Source: Bacillota bacterium
GTDB lineage: Bacteria > Bacillota > Clostridia > Lachnospirales > Lachnospiraceae
Length of the DNA stretch: 21,633 nt
Direction of reading: 5' to 3'
Assembly (NCBI GenBank): GCA_023392995.1
Contig: JAEWMZ010000225.1
Location: forward strand, 1 to 21,633
This document shows, piece by piece, positions 15,618 through 21,633 of the stretch; positions within the stretch are counted from its first letter, which is position 1; every line of letters begins with the position of its first letter. Both the position numbers and the translations under genes were made by a program. The notes under the pieces are model-generated. The model was given only the letters and a program-made list of their open reading frames with translations. It searched no databases and was not told where the DNA came from.

Positions 15618-16238
15618 TCAAGGTTTATCATAAGATAATCTCCACAAATAGATGGACGCCACCGAACCATAGGGAGAATACCTGTTTTTATACTCCGCAA
15701 ATTGTTCCTTCGTCAACTCAGAAAGCCCATAGAGCATCATGATTCCTCTTCGGATTGCGATATCTCCGTAGCTAATGATATTCGGCCGTTCCATACAATT
15801 TAGCAACAGCATCTCAGCCGTCCAGACACCGATGCCATTTAAGGCTGATAGCTTCTTAATTACCTCCTTGTCCGTTAATTGATAGAGGCTTTCCAGATCA
15901 AAATCCCCACGAGTTACTGTTTCCGCAATCCCCCTAATATATTTTGCTTTCGTACTCTGCATTCCACATCCCGCAATTTCCTCTATTTCAACCTGTGCAA
16001 GATATGCTGGTGTGATTTCAAAACGCTCCTGAAACCTTGTCCATATGGTTTTTGCTGCTTTGATGGATATCTGCTGACCGATTACAGCATAGATCAGAGC
16101 CGGGAACAGATCTGGTATAATAACACGATCAATCTTTCCCATCCGGTCAATTACCCCTCCCAGCAAGGGATCTACATTTTTCAAATAATTCATCTCTTTA
16201 TCGCCATACTCAAATGTCTTTGTTCTAACCATATGCAT
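15618..16238 (-). CDS. DNA-3-methyladenine glycosylase II-like (AlkA / HhH-GPD family)
   Basis: A 206-residue base-excision-repair glycosylase that removes alkylated purines. The helix-hairpin-helix LSALNGIGVWTAEMLL lies at about 130-145, followed by the catalytic aspartate D159 in SYGDIAIRRG. The family segment ALIYAVIGQQIS is at about 47-58. There is no C-terminal iron-sulfur cysteine set, unlike Nth/MutY. It is shorter than E. coli AlkA because the N-terminal AlkA domain is missing, which is usual for the short Firmicutes form. The start is ATG 16238 or, with better spacing from GGAAGG, ATG 16232. It appears monocistronic and unrelated in function to the flanking clusters. Confidence 0.9.
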   Translation of the reverse strand: MHMVRTKTFEYGDKEMNYLKNVDPLLGGVIDRMGKIDRVIIPDLFPALIYAVIGQQISIKAAKTIWTRFQERFEITPAYLAQVEIEEIAGCGMQSTKAKYIRGIAETVTRGDFDLESLYQLTDKEVIKKLSALNGIGVWTAEMLLLNCMERPNIISYGDIAIRRGIMMLYGLSELTKEQFAEYKNRYSPYGSVASIYLWRLSYDKP

Positions 16239-16320
16239 ACACCTTCCTATCTTCTCAAGGCTTTTCCTGCCTTTTGATAATTGATAAACCTATATTGTTT
16301 TGTAACGGACTGGTAACGTT

Positions 16321-16380
16321 GTATCCTTCTTAGTTGTATTCTTCTTAGCTGTATTCTTCTTAGTTGTATTCTTCACAGTT
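16321..16380 (-). repeat. 15-bp tandem repeat, four units
   Basis: Four adjacent 15-bp units start at 16321, 16336, 16351 and 16366. The plus-strand consensus is GTATTCTTCTTAGTT, and each unit differs from it at zero to two positions. The array lies upstream of the DNA glycosylase gene and downstream of the ABC permease terminator. No gene runs through it. Confidence 0.9.
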
Positions 16381-16480
16381 TTCCACTGCTTTCTTCACTA
16401 TGTAAATGATAATAGTTTTTCGTTTTATTATAAACAAAGCAGGATTGATTGTACAAGGAACTTTTGGTACAAATAAAGCG

Positions 16481-16516
16481 AGGGTTGTGCTCACTCTCCA
16501 TAGTTAGCACAACCCT
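16481..16516 (-). terminator. Terminator hairpin after the FtsX-type permease gene
   Basis: The perfect 11-bp stem AGGGTTGTGCT/AGCACAACCCT encloses a 14-nt loop, beginning 6 bp after the permease stop codon. On the minus strand it is followed by CGCTTTATTTG, a weak T-rich tail. Position and stem quality support a terminator. Confidence 0.75.
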
Positions 16517-16522
16517 ATTCCC

Positions 16523-18895
16523 TTACTCACTAATCAATACCCTCGTCTCAACCTTCTTAATCCTCCTAGACAACAGATAAGAGAATATAAAATATATTAC
16601 AACCATATATACAATCGGCAATGTCCAGGTTGGAATATCAATTCCCACCGAAAAGTTGCTGATCCCAAGGAACGAAAATAACACACCCAGACAAGGATTC
16701 GATAAGAAAAGGCTAAGGACAATTCCAAGGCAGCCGCCAATAAATGCTACAATCGAAAAGCGAAGGGAAAACTGTAGCCGCAAGCGGTTTGTTGAAAAGC
16801 CCAGGGCTTTATAAATACCATAATCCTTTTTCTCACTAATAAATAGCTTCCCGCAGATCAAGCCAATGGTTGTTAAGGCAAAGATAGCCGCAATAATGTA
16901 AATTAACACGGAGATACCCTTCACCGCGGTTACAATGGAATCTACACTATTAATTCCATTGGCAGCTGATATCAAGAGAATATTTTTCCCATACTCCTTC
17001 TCTACATCCTTTATAATATCGTCTGTCTTCGAAGAATCAGCCAAGAGGTAAAGATCACTCATCTCCTTGACTGGTGTTCCCATCAGCCTCTCATAGCCTT
17101 CGGTATTCATAGCGAAATTACTTCCCATATCACTTGCATTTTGATAAAGTCCGCAAACCAGAAATGTTGCTTCTTTATTCCCGCTGTTAATGACTACTTC
17201 ATCTCCGATCGTGATGCCCAAATCCTCTGATAAAAACTTTGTAATCAGAATCTCATTGTCATACAGACAGGTTCTACCTTCGTAAACACTGGTAAACTGC
17301 TTTGGATCATCAAATATAAAACAAATCAGCTGGTATCCCTCAAACATCAGATACTCCCATTTCTTTTGAAAATGGCTTTCAATCTGTGTGTGTTTCTCAA
17401 TCCTATCCTCAACCTCGCCTTGTACCGACTTATCCAGATATAATATTTCGATATTTGCATCATGGCAATTGAACATTTTATTAAGGTATTTGTCATCCTC
17501 TCCAAAGCATTTTGTAATCTGACTCACCATCACAAGAAAGAATACCAGCAGCATCGTTACCAGGCAGACACTCAGATATTGTCTGCTGTTCGATGTAAGC
17601 TGCCGCATGGCCAACCACAGGTTCATATGCTTTTTATAAATAGGTAGCTCTAATGGATGAGAGAAATATACTTCCTCACGCCCTCCCGCTATTGCACGGA
17701 TCGGCTTTATTCCTGAAACCCTGCGCACCTTGACTGAGATATAGATATACATAAAGATCAGCAGGCTTACTATGATCAAGCTGCAAGGAATTACTGCCAG
17801 AGCATTTGACACATATAGTCCAATTACATCAATTGTCATTCGATTAATAATTCCAATGATCGGAATTGCTACTGGCACCCCAATCATTATGCCAAAGACA
17901 GCTGCCAATAGATAATGGGCAGTCATGCTGGTTCTTAATACTCCCTTTCCCACTCCAACTGCTTTGAGGATTCCCAGATTCACGTATTCCAGTTCAATAC
18001 TGCTGCTGATATTATGCCCCATGACTATTAACGTTACCAGAAATAGTAAAATCACAAAGGCTGCCAGAACTCCACTGAAAATATTCGTGATCATGAGCAT
18101 ATAGCCGATGGCCTGCTTGGTAGTCAGAGAGCTGGTTGCATACCCCATAATACCGGTTTTTTCATTGATGGACTGGGCGAATTTTAGCGGAGTCATAGAA
18201 TGCTCCGGGTTCATAAAGATATTAAGGACAGTACCACCTGCAACTAACCCTTCCGCATCACCGGCAATGGCACTGACTTTTGCCATATCCTCCGCGCACA
18301 GAAGCAATGTCTTTAACCCCATCATGGAGCCTCCCATAAATGGATCTTCAAAGTAGTACCCTACCCGAAATCCCAGCTTTCCTGACTTTGTCTCCAGATA
18401 GATCGTATCCCCAATATTGCAGCCATATAAGGATCGGTAGGAAATCGGCACCATAATCTCACCGGGGATTAACGTTATCCTTTCATCATAGATATCTCCG
18501 CCATTGTCCTGAAATACCTTGAAATCAAAATCCTCCGGCTTATATTCTTCTAGAAGTATTACAATGGTATTAGACTTACCATTTACCGATATATTCTTCA
18601 CATAGGTACAATCGACTTTTTCTACCCTTTTAACCTCTGTGCAGGCTTCGACTTGACTTTTCAAGGTATCCAGAGCGATTCCATTTTGTGCCAGCGCTCT
18701 GTCACTCATAAACGTAACCAGATCACCAAACCCCGCCTCTTTTACAGCCTGCTCATCTCTGATTGTTGAATTAATATTTACCGAGATTACAGCAGCGGAT
18801 ATCATGGTAATCAGCAGCATCAATAAAAAGATACTGATAAATCCGCTTTTCCCATTTCTCATATGGGCTTTCATTAGAACAAATACTTCTCTCAT
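16523..18895 (-). CDS. FtsX/MacB-type ABC transporter permease, two modules
   Basis: A 790-residue membrane protein made of two tandem FtsX-like modules. About eight transmembrane segments lie near 19-41, 267-292, 326-350, 365-388, 438-460, 660-683, 712-732 and 758-777. Two large extracytoplasmic domains occupy roughly 42-265 and 461-659. The FtsX signature occurs twice, as LGILKAVGVGKGVL at about 307 and YGIYKALGFSTNRL at about 692. It starts 18 bp after the ATPase gene. Proteins of this type move lipoproteins or peptides mechanically or confer resistance to antimicrobial peptides. It is longer than BceB and arranged differently, with two large domains instead of one. The nearby two-component genes suggest a regulated stress or defence role; the substrate is unknown. 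Confidence 0.9.
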   Translation of the reverse strand: MREVFVLMKAHMRNGKSGFISIFLLMLLITMISAAVISVNINSTIRDEQAVKEAGFGDLVTFMSDRALAQNGIALDTLKSQVEACTEVKRVEKVDCTYVKNISVNGKSNTIVILLEEYKPEDFDFKVFQDNGGDIYDERITLIPGEIMVPISYRSLYGCNIGDTIYLETKSGKLGFRVGYYFEDPFMGGSMMGLKTLLLCAEDMAKVSAIAGDAEGLVAGGTVLNIFMNPEHSMTPLKFAQSINEKTGIMGYATSSLTTKQAIGYMLMITNIFSGVLAAFVILLFLVTLIVMGHNISSSIELEYVNLGILKAVGVGKGVLRTSMTAHYLLAAVFGIMIGVPVAIPIIGIINRMTIDVIGLYVSNALAVIPCSLIIVSLLIFMYIYISVKVRRVSGIKPIRAIAGGREEVYFSHPLELPIYKKHMNLWLAMRQLTSNSRQYLSVCLVTMLLVFFLVMVSQITKCFGEDDKYLNKMFNCHDANIEILYLDKSVQGEVEDRIEKHTQIESHFQKKWEYLMFEGYQLICFIFDDPKQFTSVYEGRTCLYDNEILITKFLSEDLGITIGDEVVINSGNKEATFLVCGLYQNASDMGSNFAMNTEGYERLMGTPVKEMSDLYLLADSSKTDDIIKDVEKEYGKNILLISAANGINSVDSIVTAVKGISVLIYIIAAIFALTTIGLICGKLFISEKKDYGIYKALGFSTNRLRLQFSLRFSIVAFIGGCLGIVLSLFLSNPCLGVLFSFLGISNFSVGIDIPTWTLPIVYMVVIYFIFSYLLSRRIKKVETRVLISE

Positions 18896-18913
18896 CTTTC
18901 TCGCCGCTCCCTT

Positions 18914-19675
18914 CTACCATTCCATAGAGGAAAGCCAGGCATTTAATTGTGTTTCCCTGCCTTTTGCATCCTCGTAGTTAAAGGGGGGCAAGGTCATCTC
19001 ACCGCATATTTTCCCATCCTCCAGATAGAGAAGGCGATTCGCCCGGATCGCCGCACGGACATCATGGGTCACCATTAAGATACTCTGTCCCTCCTCATTG
19101 ATGGTAGACAATAGCTCAAGTACATCGTCCGTATTCTTTCGATTCAAAGCCCCTGTCGGTTCATCTGCAAATAGTAAGCCCGGTTCATTCATAATAGCAC
19201 GGGCAATGGCTGCTCTCTGTGCCTCCCCGCCGGACACCTGCGCAGGCAGACGGTTTCTGGCTTCACTGACATTCACGGTCTCTAACAGATATTTTGCCCG
19301 CTCAATCACCTCTACGGAGGGTTTCTTATGATCTAAAAACCCCGTTACTGTAAGGTTCTCCATCAAGGTTAAGTTACTTACCAAATGCATCTGCTGAAAT
19401 ACAAAACCAAATTGATCAGCTCGCAGAGCCGTCATATCTTTTTCTTTTAGTTTGCTGATGACTCGATTCTGATAGCTCACCTCACCGGAGGTTATCCCGT
19501 CCATTCCGCTCAAACAGTATAACAGTGTGGACTTTCCTGAACCGGAGGCTCCCATAATTACAGTAAAATCCCTCTCATAAACCTCCATATTCACATTATC
19601 CAGAATATGATTCTGCCCACCATTCACCGCAAAGCTCTTGCATAAATCTCTTGCTGATAATAATATTTTTTTCAT
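18914..19675 (-). CDS. ABC transporter ATPase, MacB/LolD/BceA type
   Basis: A 253-residue cytoplasmic ATPase that powers the adjacent FtsX-type permease. All motifs are intact: Walker A GASGSGKST at 42-50, Q-loop VFQQMHLV near 92-99, signature VSGGEAQ at 147-153, Walker B LLFADEP at 167-173, and the switch histidine H204 in VTHD. The FQQMHLV and ADEPTGALN segments are typical of the MacB/LolD/BceA group. ATG 19675 has an A/G-rich GGAAAGG some 11 bases upstream, a weakly spaced ribosome binding site. Its leader probably contains the two 61-bp repeats. Confidence 0.95.
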   Translation of the reverse strand: MKKILLSARDLCKSFAVNGGQNHILDNVNMEVYERDFTVIMGASGSGKSTLLYCLSGMDGITSGEVSYQNRVISKLKEKDMTALRADQFGFVFQQMHLVSNLTLMENLTVTGFLDHKKPSVEVIERAKYLLETVNVSEARNRLPAQVSGGEAQRAAIARAIMNEPGLLFADEPTGALNRKNTDDVLELLSTINEEGQSILMVTHDVRAAIRANRLLYLEDGKICGEMTLPPFNYEDAKGRETQLNAWLSSMEW

Positions 19676-19710
19676 TTAATCTTCTGCCTTTCCTAATAAA
19701 TAATATACTC

Positions 19711-19832
19711 TTACGGTCATTCGACGTTTAGGTCGCTCAATTCCGGATGTGAAACGCTCTGTGTGTCACACTTACGGACATTCGATCTTTAGGTCGCTCA
19801 ATTCCGGATGTGAAACGCTCTGTGTGTCACAC
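19711..19832 (-). repeat. Two 61-bp direct repeats upstream of the ABC ATPase gene
   Basis: Copy A is 19711-19771 and copy B is 19772-19832, directly adjacent. They differ at only three positions, all within the first 20 bases; the remaining 41 bases are identical. Each copy contains the palindromes GTGTGTCACAC and TCCGGA, and a short CGAY...GTCG hairpin whose arms change between copies. The composition is more GC-rich than the flanks. No open frame of note spans it. Confidence 0.92.
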
Positions 19833-19848
19833 TAACCCCACTAAAGAG

Positions 19849-19893
19849 ATTTTAGCAAAGTAATTATTAAGAAGTCCTTAAGAACTTTAAGAA
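19849..19893 (-). promoter_or_regulatory. Probable response-regulator box and promoter for the ABC transporter genes
   Basis: Three perfect TTAAGAA heptamers on the plus strand start at 19867, 19878 and 19887, offsets of 11 and 9 bp, about one helical turn. Such direct repeats are typical of OmpR/PhoB-family binding sites; the CiaR box, TTAAG repeated with 5-bp spacing, is a close parallel. On the minus strand a TAAAAT -10 box (plus 19849-19854) follows with no good -35 box, as expected for an activator-dependent promoter. The third heptamer overlaps the kinase stop codon. Confidence 0.55.
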
Positions 19894-21092
19894 AGACATG
19901 GAAATGTCAGAATTACCTCCAACCCATCTCTGCGATTATTTAGCTGTACCGTTCCATTCATCTGCTCCATAATATATTTTACAATGAATAAGCCGAGTCC
20001 TGCTCCCGGAACCTCTCCCGTATTCTTGCCTCGATAGAATTTATCATGGATAAAGGGCATATCCTGGGGATCAATCCCATAGCCCTGATCTCGAATATGA
20101 ATTTCATAAATTCCCTGCCCAGGGAAATTCTCCGCTTTCTCTATGCTTTTTACCGTCCATAGCTCCATCCCATTCCTAGGAGCATACTTCCTGGCATTGT
20201 TGATGATATTCTCCAGCACCTGTATAATACGCTTTTCATCCCCTTTTATGGTTGCGGGCTGGATCTTTCCCTTGATACGAATATCGGATGTATCTGCGGA
20301 CATTTCTTCAATGGTGCGAAGAAGAATTTGATCTATCTCCAGCAGCTCGGATGCCACCTGCAACTTATCAAGATCGGAGAGGGAGTGAAGGAATAGATCG
20401 TTTGTAAGCTTCGTCACCTCATCGCACTTTCGAATAATTACGTTCAGATAACGCTCCCTTCGTTCCGAAGAAGTGTCCATATTCGCCTCTAGCCCCTCCG
20501 CATAGGCTCGAATGGAAGCAATGGGAGTCTTGATATCATGAGAAAGCGTGGCTATGATGGTTTTATTATTTTCAATGGCTTCGCGTTCGCAGCTTTTTGC
20601 CTTTAAGATCTCCCTTCTCATATGATCGAAGGCCCAGGTGAAGGCTCCAAAGATGTTAACCCTTTCATAGGACAGGGTAACCTCCAGATTGCCCTTTGCA
20701 ATCTCAGCAGCATAATGTGAAAGCCTCTGAAAGGGTCTTAAAATAACCCGATTCAGATAGAGATAAATGAGCAGCGGAACTATCGTGCAGACCAGATAGG
20801 CACCGATTCCCCAACATAGGATAATTCGGCTGCTCTTTGCCTTCTCTCCCCGCAGCTCCTGCTTCAGCTCTGTTATTTGTTCCTTAACCGGACTTTCGCC
20901 GTCTTGCTCCGTCAGCTTTTCAATCTCATTTAACGCAACAATTCTTTCCCGGTTGCCAAAGGCTTGTTCTCTTTGATTCTCTCTAACCAGCTGCCAATAT
21001 CCCAGAGCAAAAAAAATGGTTACCAGCACTTCAAAGAATATCATGATTCTAAGAATGCCATAATTTCCTCCCTTTTCCTCTATATCACTCAT
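19887..21092 (-). CDS. Two-component sensor histidine kinase
   Basis: A membrane sensor kinase of 401 residues from ATG 21092. That start is chosen because GGAGG lies seven bases upstream and its ATGA overlaps the response regulator's stop codon. The frame extends 11 codons further, but without a comparable site. Transmembrane segments lie at about 13-36 and 89-113 and flank a charged, probably coiled-coil extracytoplasmic loop of about 52 residues. A HAMP linker (to about 165) follows. The H-box LSHDIKTP contains phospho-acceptor H185. The ATPase domain has N-box NARKYAP, G1 DQGYGID, F-box FYRG and G2 GAGLGLFIV. The loop is longer than in BceS-type kinases, so it may sense a signal directly. 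Its partner is the adjacent regulator, and the ABC transporter downstream is the probable target. Confidence 0.94.
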   Translation of the reverse strand: MSDIEEKGGNYGILRIMIFFEVLVTIFFALGYWQLVRENQREQAFGNRERIVALNEIEKLTEQDGESPVKEQITELKQELRGEKAKSSRIILCWGIGAYLVCTIVPLLIYLYLNRVILRPFQRLSHYAAEIAKGNLEVTLSYERVNIFGAFTWAFDHMRREILKAKSCEREAIENNKTIIATLSHDIKTPIASIRAYAEGLEANMDTSSERRERYLNVIIRKCDEVTKLTNDLFLHSLSDLDKLQVASELLEIDQILLRTIEEMSADTSDIRIKGKIQPATIKGDEKRIIQVLENIINNARKYAPRNGMELWTVKSIEKAENFPGQGIYEIHIRDQGYGIDPQDMPFIHDKFYRGKNTGEVPGAGLGLFIVKYIMEQMNGTVQLNNRRDGLEVILTFPCLS

Positions 21093-21633
21093 GCCTGATC
21101 CTCCAGCATATACCCCACGCCCCATACCGTCTTAAGGTAGCAGGGCTGGGATGGATTTACCTCCAGCTTCTCACGAAGCCACCGAATATGTACCGTCAAG
21201 GTAGACAGTTCCACCTCACTTAGGGTTCCCCACACCTGCCTAAGAATAACGTCCTTCTTCTGTGCTTCATTCTTATGCTCCGCGAGGAACTCCAACAGGT
21301 CAAATTCCTTAAGGGAAAGACTAACCGTTTGACCATTCCTTGTAACGGTTCGGCTGCTGGTAGTTATTTTGATTGCATTCTCCGTGTCCTTGCCGATCTC
21401 TAAGATCTTATTCTGCTCCTCGAAGCCGTAGGTTCTGCGAAGGATGGAGTTCGTCCTGGATAACAGCTCCTTTAAGGAATAAGGCTTTGGCAGAAAATCA
21501 TCTCCCCCGATATCAAGACCTGTAACCCTATCATCCTCACTGGTTCTGGCACTGGCAAAGATAATCGGTATCGTTGATATTTTGCGAAGCTCACGACAGA
21601 TCTCAAAGCCAGTGATTCTTGGCAGGTTGATAT
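21089..21633 (-). CDS. OmpR/PhoB-family response regulator (5' end cut by window)
   Basis: The minus-strand frame is open from the window edge to the stop at 21089, about 180 codons. It begins INLPRITGFEIC, immediately after the expected phospho-acceptor aspartate; the last two bases at the edge, AT, fit a GAT codon for it. The receiver continues with the conserved FASAR switch region and PKPYS lysine. A winged-helix DNA-binding domain follows (LSLKEFDLLEFLA, then VHIRWLREKLE, VWGVGYMLE), as in OmpR/PhoB proteins. It overlaps the kinase start by four bases (ATGA), so the two are translationally coupled. Roughly 50 N-terminal residues lie outside the window. Confidence 0.95.
   Translation of the reverse strand, partial: INLPRITGFEICRELRKISTIPIIFASARTSEDDRVTGLDIGGDDFLPKPYSLKELLSRTNSILRRTYGFEEQNKILEIGKDTENAIKITTSSRTVTRNGQTVSLSLKEFDLLEFLAEHKNEAQKKDVILRQVWGTLSEVELSTLTVHIRWLREKLEVNPSQPCYLKTVWGVGYMLEDQA

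Noticed and set aside
19872..19887. AAGTCCTTAAGAACTT as a kinase terminator hairpin
   Set aside because: The stem is short and overlaps the stop codon with no T-tract; the TTAAGAA direct repeats explain the symmetry better.

Overview
The window is AT-rich DNA from a Gram-positive, plant-polysaccharide-degrading Clostridia. Lachnospiraceae is most likely, for example a Lachnoclostridium phytofermentans-like organism. This is inferred from AGGAGG-type ribosome binding sites, a LplA/LplB/YtcP-type sugar importer that lacks its own ATPase, Gram-positive uronate genes and the protein sequences; no database was searched. Every convincing gene is on the minus strand, so transcription runs from high to low coordinates.

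Layout from the right edge leftwards. (1) 21633-16523: an OmpR-family response regulator (cut by the window edge), its histidine kinase, and an ABC ATPase plus a two-module FtsX-type permease. The intergenic stretch inside this block holds three TTAAGAA boxes and two 61-bp direct repeats. The layout suggests a two-component system controlling a MacB/Bce-like export or antimicrobial-defence transporter. (2) 16380-15618: a small 15-bp tandem repeat and an AlkA-like DNA glycosylase. (3) 15435-3257: a glucuronoxylan (aldouronate) utilisation locus. It holds two permeases and a lipoprotein binding protein, then mannonate dehydratase, a GntR/FCD regulator, fructuronate reductase, GH67 alpha-glucuronidase and a cytoplasmic SGNH-type acetylesterase. 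(4) 2624-1: a PflA-like radical SAM protein, then a 23S rRNA uracil-C5 methyltransferase that runs off the left edge.

How the locus should work: methylglucuronic-acid-decorated and possibly acetylated xylo-oligomers are imported intact. They are deacetylated by the esterase and stripped of glucuronate by GH67 inside the cell. Free glucuronate would pass through an isomerase not seen here, fructuronate reductase and mannonate dehydratase towards 2-keto-3-deoxygluconate. GTATAC-core palindromes lie upstream of both the transporter block and the uxuA block, and are plausible operators for the GntR protein encoded in the middle.

The most unusual non-coding structures are a 154-bp imperfect inverted repeat in the transporter leader, a ten-unit 25-bp tandem array that starts at the fructuronate reductase stop codon and fills the gap before the GH67 gene, and the 61-bp duplication downstream of an apparent response-regulator-controlled promoter. 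I found no tRNA, rRNA, CRISPR array, insertion sequence or phage gene.
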